Below the pieces are notes generated by a model. It was not told the origin of the DNA, did not search any database, and saw only the letters and a program-made list of their open reading frames with translations. The translations under genes were made by a program, and so were the position numbers. 64,000 nucleotides of DNA, from positions 3,596,001 through 3,660,000 of the forward strand of contig CBDCYF010000005.1 of assembly GCA_965224065.1 (NCBI GenBank). The letters run 5' to 3'. Below, one piece after another: positions 46,301 to 54,615 of this stretch (the first letter of the stretch is position 1; each line of letters starts with the position of its first letter). The DNA comes from JAOTZA01 sp965224065. Its GTDB lineage: Bacteria; Acidobacteriota; Thermoanaerobaculia; Multivoradales; JAHEKO01.

Positions 46301-47307
46301 CCACCACCGAGCTGCTGGAGAAGATCGAGCTGGTGGAAGCCGTCCTCTACGACCGCAAGTGGCCGTTGGGGGTTCCGGTCAGCTTTTTGCTCGACCGGCA
46401 AGGGCGCCTGGCGGCGACCTATCGCGGCCCGGTCGACCTCGATGCTCTGCTCGAAGACGTCGCCGCGCTCGACGGGTCTTCCGCCGAGTTGCACAGTCGC
46501 TCCGCTCCGATTCCCGGCCGCTGGCACGCCCGCACCGCGGATGTCGATCTTCTCTGGCTGGGCAGTCAGTTCCGCGACCTCTATCCCCGCGAGATGGAGC
46601 ACTACTACGAGTTGGAGCTCGAGCGCCAGACACGGCTCGCCACGCGATCGGGGGCTCCCACCGAGCACCAGCAGAGACGGCGAGGCGTGATGTATCTGGA
46701 CCTGGCGCAAGCGGCCTTCGAGAACGGGCGTATCGAGGATTCGATGACTCAACTGCGCAAAGCGATCGAAGTCGATCCCGGCTCGACCGTGGCGCGTCTC
46801 AATCTGGCCCAACTGCTGCGCTCCGCGGGCCGGACCCCTGAAGCCGTCGATCAGTATCGCGGCGCGCTGAAGGTGAATCCCGCCGACGCCGAGGCCCACT
46901 ACGGCCTGGGCACGACCTTACTGGCGGCCGGCGAGGTCGGGGTCGCCTTCGATCATCTGCGCGAGGCCGCGCGTCTGTCGCCCGAATCCCCGGCACCGCT
47001 CCACGCCATGATCTGGGTGTTGCTCAATTACTCGAACCCGGACGATCGGCGGCAGCTCGGCGAAGCGCTCGAGCTTGCGGAGCGCGGCGTGGAGATGACG
47101 GACCGGCAGGACGCGAGGATGCTCGACGCGCTGGCAGCCGCCCAGGCAGCGATGGGGGAGTACGATCTCGCCGTCGAGACCGCGGAGCAGGCGGGTACCC
47201 TGGCGCGGGCCGCCGGGGAAGCCGCGCTGTTATCGCAGATCGAGCTGCGGCTCCGGTTTTTCCGTCGCGGTCTGCCGTTCCGGGAAGGCGCCACACCACC
47301 AGCTTGA
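43396..47307 (+). CDS. CRTAC1-type FG-GAP/ASPIC/TlpA/TPR lipoprotein with in-frame UGA (selenoprotein candidate)
   Basis: The frame from GTG 43396 to TGA 47307 is open except for one TGA at 45274-45276 (codon 627), giving 1303 aa if it is read. Lipoprotein signal (LTGCSG). FG-GAP calcium loops before the UGA include DVDGDGLEDLYV, DYDEDGDLDLYV and DYNRDGRPDIYV. Right after it comes SFFWRQVVSRSP, then WSGYERN and DFDDDGRALAVVDWDHDGDLD, which continue the CRTAC1 pattern. An ASPIC/UnbV domain follows to about 830, then a TlpA-like thioredoxin domain (LWASWCGPC) and a TPR block (about 1090-1280). The downstream half has no signal peptide or ribosome binding site of its own. A 38-nt SECIS-like hairpin overlies the UGA. 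The alternative is a nonsense mutation or sequencing error. Confidence 0.75.
45273..45310 (+). promoter_or_regulatory. SECIS-like hairpin spanning UGA627
   Basis: A lower stem GTGA(A)GC with GCTCAC includes the UGA (45274-45276) and has one bulged A. After an 8-nt internal loop the upper stem is GCGGCA (45288-45293) with TGTCGC (45299-45304), containing one G-U pair. The apical loop is GGTCG (45294-45298). The 38-nt size, UGA in the lower stem and GGUC-type loop are close to the known E. coli fdhF SECIS. There are 17 bases between UGA and the loop. Confidence 0.6.
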
Positions 47308-47348
47308 GCCATGGGGCGCCGGTGCCGGCGAGCCGATAACATCCGCGG

Positions 47349-47771
47349 GTGCTCGATGTCTCGCTGCTTCCAACCGTCAACGCGGCCCTCAACGGAACCG
47401 CCGCGGTGCTGCTGGTCTGCGGCTACTTCCTGATCCGAGCCCGGCGGGTCAAGGCCCATCGCGCGGTCATGCTGTCTGCCTTTGTTTGCTCGGTCCTGTT
47501 CTTGACGTCCTATCTCTACTACCACTCGCAGGCGGGGAGCGTGCGTTTCCCCGGGACCGGGCCGGTGCGCACGCTCTACCTCACCATCCTCCTCACCCAC
47601 ACCGTGTTGGCTGCGGCGGTGCCGTTTCTCGCCGTCATCACGTTGGTGCGCGCGCTCCGGCGGCGGTTCGACCGGCATCGTGCCATCGCCCGCTGGACCC
47701 TGCCGATCTGGCTCTATGTCTCGGCGACCGGCGTGGTCATTTACTGGATGCTGTACCGGATGAGCTGGTAG
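47349..47771 (+). CDS. DUF420 membrane protein (CtaM-like)
   Basis: A 140-aa protein with four membrane helices and the DUF420 pattern: LPTVNAALNG, VKAHRAVMLSAFVCSVLFL, YHSQAGSVRFPGTG, ILLTHTVLAA and RHRAIARWTLPIWLYVSATGVVIYWMLY. Histidines sit near helix ends, as in heme- or copper-handling proteins. In Bacillus and Staphylococcus, DUF420/CtaM is needed for aa3-type oxidase maturation. That role would fit the ctaD operon here, although this gene is 12 kb away. Confidence 0.9.
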   Translation: MLDVSLLPTVNAALNGTAAVLLVCGYFLIRARRVKAHRAVMLSAFVCSVLFLTSYLYYHSQAGSVRFPGTGPVRTLYLTILLTHTVLAAAVPFLAVITLVRALRRRFDRHRAIARWTLPIWLYVSATGVVIYWMLYRMSW

Positions 47772-47777
47772 CGGCGG

Positions 47778-47831
47778 TCATCTTCCCTTCATCTGCCGGT
47801 CATCCTCCCGTCATCTTCTCTCTCCTACTGT
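47778..47831 (+). promoter_or_regulatory. Four 11-bp direct repeats (PhoB/PhoP-family box) and -10
   Basis: TCATC occurs at 47778, 47789, 47800 and 47811, exactly 11 bp apart. Each copy is followed by a pyrimidine-rich spacer and three of the four are preceded by (G/C)GT or GGT. The last repeat ends 10 bp before a -10-like TACTGT (47826-47831), and no -35 is visible. This is the architecture of boxes bound by OmpR/PhoB-family response regulators, most like the 11-nt direct repeat units of actinobacterial PhoP. The regulated gene is the secreted protein at 47887. Confidence 0.6.
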
Positions 47832-47886
47832 CTCGTTCGGCAAGCGGGTGTTGCGCCGATGCAAGGCAAAAGCGAAAGGAGAAACG

Positions 47887-48294
47887 ATGAGAAGAGTGAT
47901 TACCAAGGCAATCCTGGCGCTGGCCGTGGCGGCCCTAGTTGGCGGCGCCGTCGTCGAGGCCGGCGGCGACGAAGACCGGTACCGCGCGCGGCTTACCGTG
48001 CCACGCGGATCGGGAGACGTCTCGGGACAGGCCGATTTCAGGGAACGTGGCTCGCGGCGGAAGTTCTCGGTCGAAGTCGAGGGCTTTCGCCCAGGTCAGC
48101 TTTTTGATGTGATGGTCGCTGGCGAGGTCGTAGGGACTGTCCTGATCAACAATTTCGGCGTCGGTGAGCTCGATTTCGACGATCGTGCCGACCCCGACGA
48201 TGAGGACGAGCCTTTCCCGCCAAAGTTCCCCGCGATCAACGGTGGCGAGCTTGTCCAAGTCGGTACAGTCAGCGGGACGCTACAGCCTAAGTAG
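47887..48294 (+). CDS. Small secreted protein, possibly CHRD-like
   Basis: A 135-aa protein from ATG 47887 with AAAGGAG 6 bases upstream. Signal peptide about 1-25 (ILALAVAALVGGAVVEAGG). The mature part is beta-rich and acidic: RARLTVPRGSGDVSGQADFRER, VEVEGFRPGQLFDVMVAGEVVG and an Asp/Glu-rich loop. The pattern recalls CHRD-type exported domains but the match is weak. Its promoter carries four 11-bp repeats, so it is probably induced by a two-component system. Confidence 0.75.
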   Translation: MRRVITKAILALAVAALVGGAVVEAGGDEDRYRARLTVPRGSGDVSGQADFRERGSRRKFSVEVEGFRPGQLFDVMVAGEVVGTVLINNFGVGELDFDDRADPDDEDEPFPPKFPAINGGELVQVGTVSGTLQPK

Positions 48295-48376
48295 GCAGCG
48301 CCGGGTGCGGCCTGCACCTGAAGCTTGAGACCTCACGACTCCGGGCGGCGGATCCGGCAAGCGTCGCCCGGAGTCG

Positions 48377-49681
48377 TCAGCTCGCCGGCGGCCGGCAGAG
48401 TCGGGCGACAAGTCGCGCATAGTTTGTGGGCTGTGTCAGCAGACTGCGGTAGTCGTCTTGTCCTGCGAAGACCCTCGCCAACGCTCGGCCGAGCGCGGTC
48501 CCGGCGCGGCGGAAGAGCAGATGGCGCAGGCGCGGCCGCTCGTAGAGGATCCAGGCCAGGGCACGGCCCAGGCGCAGCTCGGAGAGGATCTCGCGCTCGA
48601 GGACTCGTTGATAGGCGCGCGCGACGGTCTTGGGTCGATCGAACGAAGTCCCGCGCCCCTGGACGATCGACCGGGCCGCCAGGCGGCCGCTCAGAATCGC
48701 GTACGAGATCCCCTCGTAAGTCACCGGATCGGCCAGACCGGCGGCGTCGCCGGTTAACAGTACGCGGCCGTGGGCGAGCCGGCGTGAGCGGGGCCGGGCG
48801 GGGATGGCGAAGCCGTGGTCTTGGCGTTCGATCACCCGGTCGATTCCCAGTCGATCGAGATAGGCGTCGAGGCCACGCTTGAGCTCCCCGCCCGTGGCGT
48901 GCCGCGAAAGGCACCCGACCGACAGATGGTCCTTCTTGGGAAAGACCCAGGCATAACCCCGTGGGACGAGGCCGAAATCGAAACGGGCGCTCGCGGCCAG
49001 CCGCGCAAAGTCATCTGGTCCCACACGAATCTCGCTTTCGAGCGCCGGGGTGCCATCGCGCAGCGGAGGCCAGCCGGCCAGCCGCGCCGTCGGTCCGCCA
49101 GCGCCGTCGGCGGCGACCACAAAACGGGTCTCGAAGTCCCCCCGATCGGTCCTCAACCGGCCGTGTCCACCGCTCCGGCTCGGTTCCACGATCGCCAGCG
49201 GCCGGCACGGCGTCACCCGGCTTGCGCCGGCGGCCACGGCGGCGTCGAACAGATGCCGATCCAGCTCCGCCCGCATGGTCAACGTGAGGATCGGCTCACT
49301 TCCCCGAACGCGAACGAGAGTCTCGGACACGATGTCGTCGGAGCCTTTCCCCGGGGACCGGTGCAGCCGGACCTCGGCGTCGAGAAACTCTCGTTCGGCC
49401 ACGGGGCGGAGGTCGACACCCGCCCAGCGGCGCGCCCGTAGCACCAGACCGCCGCCGCACGTCTTGTAGCGCGGCGGCGGAGATTTGTCGATTACCACGA
49501 CCGACACGCCGGCGCGGGCGAGATGGAGCGCCGCCGCGGAGCCGGCGGGTCCGCCGCCCACTACGACGACGTCGAATCTTCGCGCGCTAGCTATTTTCCC
49601 GAACCGTTGCGGATCCGTGCGTAGCCCGGGCCGTCGAGCTGCTGCCGCCCCTTGAGGTCCGCCTCGACATCCTCTTCCCAT
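48377..49681 (-). CDS. Geranylgeranyl reductase-family FAD oxidoreductase
   Basis: A flavoprotein of about 400-434 aa. The Rossmann dinucleotide motif FDVVVVGGGPAGSAAALHLA is followed by KTCGGGL (the geranylgeranyl reductase family has a redox-region Cys here), GDAAGLADPVTYEGI and the family's central ADGAGGPTARL. The family saturates isoprenoid chains or reduces related substrates. The start is unclear: the first in-frame ATG (49681) would overlap the upstream gene by 91 bases and has no ribosome binding site, while the Rossmann fold begins at about 49574. The two minus-strand genes form an operon. Confidence 0.85.
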   Translation of the reverse strand: MGRGCRGGPQGAAAARRPGLRTDPQRFGKIASARRFDVVVVGGGPAGSAAALHLARAGVSVVVIDKSPPPRYKTCGGGLVLRARRWAGVDLRPVAEREFLDAEVRLHRSPGKGSDDIVSETLVRVRGSEPILTLTMRAELDRHLFDAAVAAGASRVTPCRPLAIVEPSRSGGHGRLRTDRGDFETRFVVAADGAGGPTARLAGWPPLRDGTPALESEIRVGPDDFARLAASARFDFGLVPRGYAWVFPKKDHLSVGCLSRHATGGELKRGLDAYLDRLGIDRVIERQDHGFAIPARPRSRRLAHGRVLLTGDAAGLADPVTYEGISYAILSGRLAARSIVQGRGTSFDRPKTVARAYQRVLEREILSELRLGRALAWILYERPRLRHLLFRRAGTALGRALARVFAGQDDYRSLLTQPTNYARLVARLCRPPAS

Positions 49682-50706
49682 GCGCCGGCGGCCGCACTGG
49701 GCCCGGCTTCGAGCATCAGCAGCTCGGCGCCAAATCCCGATCCGTACGAAAACGCCGCCACTCGCTGGCCGACGCCGAGGCCCTTGAGCGCGTTGGCGAC
49801 GGAGATCCAGAGGCTGGCGGTGTAGGCGTTGCCGCACAGGCGGTTCCACACCATGGTCGGGCTCACCTTGTCGACAAAGAACTGCTCGATGCGCTCGGCG
49901 TCCCAGCCGAAGAACTCTCCGATCCGGTAAACGGCTTTCTTGACCATCTTGGGAAACGGAACGTGGAAGCAGATGGCCGCAAGCTCCGACATGACCTTTT
50001 CCGGGTTCTCCTTGCCCACCAGTGCCTTGAAGCAGTTCTCGGCCGCGCGCTTGTAGCAGTCCAGCGACAGCGGGCCGTCGACCCGGGGATAGCTTTCGCC
50101 GATCGGACGCCAGAAGTCGAACTCGGGCTCGCTCCACGGATAGGAGACCGGGTCGATCGAGGCAACACGGGGCTCGTCGATGACCATCGCTACGGCGCCG
50201 GCGCCCTGGGTCGGTTCCCCCGGGTCCCCCTGCTCATAAAGCGCCACATCCGCCGCCACGACCAGCGCCGCCTGATCGCGTGCCGCGCCCGACATTCGCC
50301 ACTCGGTGGCCTGGCGGACCGCCAGCGTGCCGCCATAACAGGCGTGCTTGACCTCGTAAGAACGGACCGCGCCCTTGAGACCGAGCCGGTCGGCCACCCA
50401 GGCCGAGAGCGGACGGCTCATGTCCACCGCGGTCTCGGTCCCGACGGCGACCATGCCGATCTTTTTGAGATCGCCGCCCCAGCGCCGGATGGCCCGCCGT
50501 GCCGCTTCGGTCGCCAGCTCGACGACGCCGTAGCCCGGGGGGCAGAGCGACATGGCCTCACAGCCCAGACCTTGGGTGTACTTCTTGGGGTCCTGACCGC
50601 GCAGCGGCGCCAGCTCGGCGACCGGCATCGCCAGCGGCGGGAAATGGAGGCCGATCGAAGAGATCCCGGTCGGGGCGATCGCGGGGGCTGCGGTGGTCAT
50701 TTCCAT
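49591..50706 (-). CDS. Hydroxymethylglutaryl-CoA synthase family protein
   Basis: A 371-aa thiolase-fold enzyme. The catalytic triad of HMG-CoA synthase appears intact: Glu in GTETAVDMSRPLSAW, Cys in KHACYGG and His in CFHVPFPKMVKKA. The segments SPTMVWNRLCGNAYTASL and FSYGSGFGAELL match the family C-terminal half. It would condense acetyl-CoA with acetoacetyl-CoA, or a carrier-bound acyl group in a beta-branching role. The following gene is a geranylgeranyl reductase homologue, so a link with isoprenoids is plausible. No other mevalonate gene is in the window. Confidence 0.87.
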   Translation of the reverse strand: MEMTTAAPAIAPTGISSIGLHFPPLAMPVAELAPLRGQDPKKYTQGLGCEAMSLCPPGYGVVELATEAARRAIRRWGGDLKKIGMVAVGTETAVDMSRPLSAWVADRLGLKGAVRSYEVKHACYGGTLAVRQATEWRMSGAARDQAALVVAADVALYEQGDPGEPTQGAGAVAMVIDEPRVASIDPVSYPWSEPEFDFWRPIGESYPRVDGPLSLDCYKRAAENCFKALVGKENPEKVMSELAAICFHVPFPKMVKKAVYRIGEFFGWDAERIEQFFVDKVSPTMVWNRLCGNAYTASLWISVANALKGLGVGQRVAAFSYGSGFGAELLMLEAGPSAAAGAWEEDVEADLKGRQQLDGPGYARIRNGSGK

Positions 50707-50716
50707 GTCCTCCCTT

Positions 50717-50734
50717 CAACGGCATAAACCGTTG
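50717..50734. promoter_or_regulatory. Perfect inverted repeat in a 101-bp divergent promoter region
   Basis: CAACGG (50717-50722) and CCGTTG (50729-50734) around a 6-bp centre lie just upstream of the HMG-CoA synthase-like start codon, in the gap shared with the divergent penicillin acylase gene. It could be an operator or a leader hairpin. Confidence 0.35.
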
Positions 50735-50807
50735 AGCCATAGAAAGTTGGCGGAGCCTAGCATAGTTCCGACCGGGCGGTTAAGTAAGCCCTTTAGAATG
50801 CCGCCCT

Positions 50808-53285
50808 GTGGCGGCTCGAGGGAATACCCGCAGACGGTGGCTGGGGGTCGGGGTTCTTGTGGCTTTCGCCGCCCTGCTCCTCGCGATCGTCTTTGCGGCC
50901 TGGGCCGCCCGGCGGCTGCGTGCCAGCCTGCCGCAACTCGACGGCGAGATCGTCCTGGACGGCCTCGAGGCACCGGTACGGATCGAGCGCGACGAGTTGG
51001 GTGTCCCCACGATCCGGGCCGCAAGCGAGGCCGACGCGGTTCGCGCCCTGGGGTTTCTTCACGCCCAGGATCGTTTCTTCCAGATGGATCTGACGCGCCG
51101 CCAGACCGCCGGCGAGCTGGCGGAGGTGCTGGGCGAGGCGGCGCTACCTTCCGACCGGCGGTTCCGCGTCCACCGTCTCCGGTACCGCGCGCGAACCCTC
51201 CTCGATGAGCTCCCGCGTGAGGAGCGGGTCCTGGCCGAGGCCTACACCCAGGGGGTCAACGCTGGACTGGCCTCGCTCGGTGCAAGGCCCTTCGAGTACG
51301 ACGTGCTGCGGGCCGACCCGCGGCCGTGGAGCACGGAGGACACTTTTCTGACGGTCTACGCGATGTACTTTCAGCTCAACGACTACCGGGCCAACCGCGA
51401 GTCCTTTGGCGGATTGATCTACGACCTCCTCGGTCCCGAGATGTACGATTTTCTTCTTCCGCTGGGGACCGAGTGGGACGCGGCGATCGATGGGACACTC
51501 TTCGAGCAACCGCTGGTGCCACCGGCGGAGATCTTCGATCTGCGGGAGTTGCCCCAACCGGATACCGAAGTGGCGACGCTTGGTCCGCCGCCGCGCCTGG
51601 CCGGAGGGGAGCGGATGCCGCCGGCCGCGGGAAGCAACAATTGGGCGGTGGCCGGCGCTCACACCGTCCATGGTGGCGCGCTGCTGGCCAACGACATGCA
51701 CCTCGGCCTGAGCGTCCCGAACATCTGGTATCGAGCCTCGATCGTCATACCCCCGGTGGATGGCGGGGAGTCTGTCGGCCGAGAGGCCGAAGGCGGGTCG
51801 CGGATTCCCACGCTGACCGGCGTGACCCTGCCCGGCACGCCGTTTGTGATCGCCGGCAGCAACGGCGCGGTCGCCTGGGGGTTCACCAACACCTGGGGGG
51901 ATTGGGAGGACCTGGTGGTGTTGGAGCCCGTCCCGGGCGATCCCGACGCCTACCGGTCTCCCGGTGGCCCGCGGACCCTCGAACGGCACCACGAGCGCAT
52001 CGTCGTTCGAGACGGCGAAGACGATGTGGTCGAGGTCGAAGCGACGATCTGGGGACCGGTGGTCGACACCGATCATCGCGGCCGGAAGCGCGCCCTGCGC
52101 TGGATCGCCCATGACCGCCGGGGCGTGACCTTCGCCCTGCGCGAGCTGCGAACCGCGGCCACCGTAGAGGAAGCGATCGGAATCGCCAACCGGGTGGGGG
52201 CGCCGCCCCAGAATTTTGTGGTCGCCGATTCCTCCGGGCGAATCGGCTGGACGGTCATGGGGCCTGTCCCGCGACGCTTTGGCCACGACGGGCGCCGGCC
52301 GGCGTCGTGGGCCGACGGCGCCCGGGGATGGGACGGGTGGCTCGAGCCGTCCGAGTACCCGCGGATCCTCGACCCCCCGGTTGGGCGCATCTGGACCGCC
52401 AACAGCCGGGTGGTGGGCGGAGAGATGATGGAGAAGATCGGCGTCGGGGTCTACCGGTTGGGGGCGCGCGGCCGGCAGATCCGCGACGATCTGATGGAGC
52501 TCGATCGGGCCTCGGAGACGGCCCTCCTGGCGGTCCAGCTCGACGACCGCGCGCTGTTCCTCGAGCGCTGGCGCCGGCTGCTCCTCGACGTGCTCGACGA
52601 GGACGCGCTCGCCGGCGAGCCCGCCCGCCGGGAGCTACGCCGCTTGGCCGAACACTGGGGTGGCCGCGCCACAGTCGACTCCGCCGGCTACCGCCTGGTG
52701 CGGGCGTTTCGGCTGTTTCTGGCGGACGACTTGCTGGGCGCCATCACCGCCGTGTGCAAGAAGGCCGACGATCGGTTCGACTTCGGTCTGCTGGGTCAAT
52801 ACGAGGGCCCGTTGTGGACGCTGGTGAGCGAGCGGCCGGCGCACTTTGTGGCGCCGCCACACGAAAGCTGGGACCGGCAGCTCCTGGCGGCCGTCGACCG
52901 TGTCCTCGAATACTTCTCGCAGGATGGCGAGCCGCTGGCGGAGCAGACGTGGGGCCGGCGAAACACCGCGCGGATTCAGCATCCGCTGAGCCGTGTCGCG
53001 CCGTTTGCCGGCCGGTGGCTCGACATGCCGTCCGACCGGCTCCCGGGCGACGCCAACATGCCGCGTTACCAAGCGCCGGCCGAAGGCGCGTCCGAGCGGA
53101 TGGTGGTCTCACCCGGGCGCGAAGAGGACGGCATCTTTCACATGCCGACGGGTCAGAGCGGTCATCCGCTGTCGCCCTTCTATCGCAAGGGGCACGACGC
53201 CTGGGTTCACGGCAAGCCGACGCCGTTTCTGCCCGGGCCGGTGGCGCATACCCTGACCCTGGTGCCGCGGGACTCGGGATCCTGA
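50808..53285 (+). CDS. Penicillin acylase family (S45) Ntn-hydrolase
   Basis: An 825-aa exported or membrane-anchored hydrolase from GTG 50808 with one N-terminal helix (about 10-35). The S45 precursor pattern is present: an alpha-chain region (LGVPTIRAASEADAVRALGFLHAQDRFFQMD), a spacer, and the self-processing site AAGSNNWAV, where Ser becomes the nucleophile after cleavage. The beta chain follows (ANDMHLGLSVPNIWY, with the conserved oxyanion Asn further on). Family members cleave amides such as penicillins or acyl-homoserine lactones; which applies is unknown. The last four codons lie inside a 36-bp tandem repeat. Confidence 0.93.
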   Translation: MAARGNTRRRWLGVGVLVAFAALLLAIVFAAWAARRLRASLPQLDGEIVLDGLEAPVRIERDELGVPTIRAASEADAVRALGFLHAQDRFFQMDLTRRQTAGELAEVLGEAALPSDRRFRVHRLRYRARTLLDELPREERVLAEAYTQGVNAGLASLGARPFEYDVLRADPRPWSTEDTFLTVYAMYFQLNDYRANRESFGGLIYDLLGPEMYDFLLPLGTEWDAAIDGTLFEQPLVPPAEIFDLRELPQPDTEVATLGPPPRLAGGERMPPAAGSNNWAVAGAHTVHGGALLANDMHLGLSVPNIWYRASIVIPPVDGGESVGREAEGGSRIPTLTGVTLPGTPFVIAGSNGAVAWGFTNTWGDWEDLVVLEPVPGDPDAYRSPGGPRTLERHHERIVVRDGEDDVVEVEATIWGPVVDTDHRGRKRALRWIAHDRRGVTFALRELRTAATVEEAIGIANRVGAPPQNFVVADSSGRIGWTVMGPVPRRFGHDGRRPASWADGARGWDGWLEPSEYPRILDPPVGRIWTANSRVVGGEMMEKIGVGVYRLGARGRQIRDDLMELDRASETALLAVQLDDRALFLERWRRLLLDVLDEDALAGEPARRELRRLAEHWGGRATVDSAGYRLVRAFRLFLADDLLGAITAVCKKADDRFDFGLLGQYEGPLWTLVSERPAHFVAPPHESWDRQLLAAVDRVLEYFSQDGEPLAEQTWGRRNTARIQHPLSRVAPFAGRWLDMPSDRLPGDANMPRYQAPAEGASERMVVSPGREEDGIFHMPTGQSGHPLSPFYRKGHDAWVHGKPTPFLPGPVAHTLTLVPRDSGS

Positions 53286-53346
53286 ACGGGCGGGGGCAAG
53301 CCCCGCCCCTCGGGATCCTGAACGGGCGGGGGCAAGCCCCGCCCCT
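53275..53346. repeat. Two identical 36-bp tandem repeats
   Basis: Units at 53275-53310 and 53311-53346 are identical base for base. Each contains the palindromic core CGGGGGCAAGCCCCGCCC. The first unit supplies the last codons and the stop of the penicillin acylase gene. Confidence 0.95.
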
Positions 53347-53430
53347 ACACAAACGGGAAGCCGTTGGGCCGGGCTTGCCCCGGTCCCAAAAAAAAAAGAA
53401 TTTGTAGGGGCGGGGCTTGCCCCCGCCCGC
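53322..53430. repeat. Inverted copies of a GC-rich palindromic element between convergent genes
   Basis: The stretch at 53322-53352 is repeated in inverted orientation at 53402-53430 with one small gap, and a related copy (GCCGGGCTTGCCCCGG) sits between them at about 53368. The same core appears at about 58376-58404. The elements fill the gap between the convergent acylase and HD-hydrolase genes and could form a cruciform or act as a bidirectional terminator. The run of ten A bases near 53389-53398 supports the latter. Confidence 0.8.
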
Positions 53431-53434
53431 CGCC

Positions 53435-54448
53435 CTAGAGCTCCAACTGCTCGGGGCCGTTCTCGGCGTCCCCCGATTCCGACTCCTCGTCGGACCCCTC
53501 GATGAACATGTAGCGGCCGATGCCGCGCACGTACTGGAACCCTCGCGCGGTCCGGCCGGCGTCGCGCAGTTGCGCGAGCTTGGAGTCCAGGTTGTCGATC
53601 ATGTGGAGCGCCAGCGCCTCGGCGGTCATCGGCTCGACCGGCGCGCCGTATTCACGACGCCCCTGGTGCGAGAGTACGAGGTGCTCCAGATGGAGCTTGG
53701 TCTCCTCTGGAATCTCGGGCACCTCGGGCCACAGCTCGCGGAGCAGGTCGCGCCCGATCACGATGTGCCCCACCAGACGCCCGTTGGGGGTGTATTCGTT
53801 GGTCGGCATGGCGCCGATCTCGAGCAGCTTCCCGAGATCGTGGAACAGCACCCCGAGCAGCAGCAACTCGTGATCCAGCTCTTTGTAGTGCTTGCCGAGC
53901 GCGAGAGCGAGCTCGGCCATCGACACCGTGTGCTCGAGCAGACCGCCTCGGTAGGCGTGGTGAATCGACTTGGCCGCCGGGTGCTCGCGCAGCTTGCCGC
54001 CGTGGAGATCGAGCGCCAGCGCCGCGAGCTTGGCATAGCCGGGGTGGGTGATCTCGCCGCCGCGGTAGATCTTCTCCAGACGCGTCCAGAGGTCGTCGAT
54101 GTTCTCCCGTGTCGTAGGAACGAGCGCCGCTTCGTCGAAACCCAGCTCCCGGTCGGCCTCCGTGACCTTGCGGCAGTTGAGGACCGAAAGCTGGATGCGG
54201 TCCCGAAAGCTCTTGACCAGTCCTTTGAAGGCGACAAAGTCGCCCGCTTCGTAGTCGCCGTTTATAGCCTTGCTGTCGCCCCACACCTTGCCGACGATGC
54301 GCCCGGTGGCGTCCACCAGATCGAGATCCAAGTAGTCGTTGGCGTTGCGATCCTGACGCTTTTCCTTGCGCGCCAGCAGCGCGAATCCCGCCACCGTCTC
54401 GCCGGACTGCCACTCGGCGATGGGTCGCGCCTTTTTTGTGTCGGGCAC
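53435..54448 (-). CDS. YhaM-like HD-domain 3'-5' exoribonuclease
   Basis: A 337-aa protein with an N-terminal OB fold (about 10-95, VGKVWGDSKAINGDYEAGDFV) and a C-terminal HD phosphohydrolase domain. Metal ligands are seen in SIHHAYRGGLLEHTVSM and VLFHDLGK, with a later LSHQG. This order matches YhaM/CBF1-type enzymes, which trim RNA or single-stranded DNA from the 3' end. An acidic Glu/Asp/Ser tail (about 318-337) is extra. It is convergent with the penicillin acylase gene. Confidence 0.92.
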   Translation of the reverse strand: MPDTKKARPIAEWQSGETVAGFALLARKEKRQDRNANDYLDLDLVDATGRIVGKVWGDSKAINGDYEAGDFVAFKGLVKSFRDRIQLSVLNCRKVTEADRELGFDEAALVPTTRENIDDLWTRLEKIYRGGEITHPGYAKLAALALDLHGGKLREHPAAKSIHHAYRGGLLEHTVSMAELALALGKHYKELDHELLLLGVLFHDLGKLLEIGAMPTNEYTPNGRLVGHIVIGRDLLRELWPEVPEIPEETKLHLEHLVLSHQGRREYGAPVEPMTAEALALHMIDNLDSKLAQLRDAGRTARGFQYVRGIGRYMFIEGSDEESESGDAENGPEQLEL

Positions 54449-54615
54449 CGGTTTTTGGTTCCGTCGGAAACTCGGTCAACCGTATCTTCGGTTGCGAGCG
54501 TAGGTACTATAGCCCGGATCCGGGACGCGTTTACCGGACCCGGAACCCGCGGTAGGGACGATCTGGCAGTCGACTTGCAGTCCCTCGCAAGGGAGAACAA
54601 AAGGGGAACGAGTTG

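Noticed and set aside
48377..50137. A single 586-aa reading frame covering both the oxidoreductase and part of the upstream gene
   Set aside because: Its first ~150 residues are out of the real frame of the HMG-CoA synthase-like gene and have no domain character.
53275..53346. Tandem 36-bp repeats as a CRISPR array
   Set aside because: There are only two units with no spacers between them, and no cas genes nearby.
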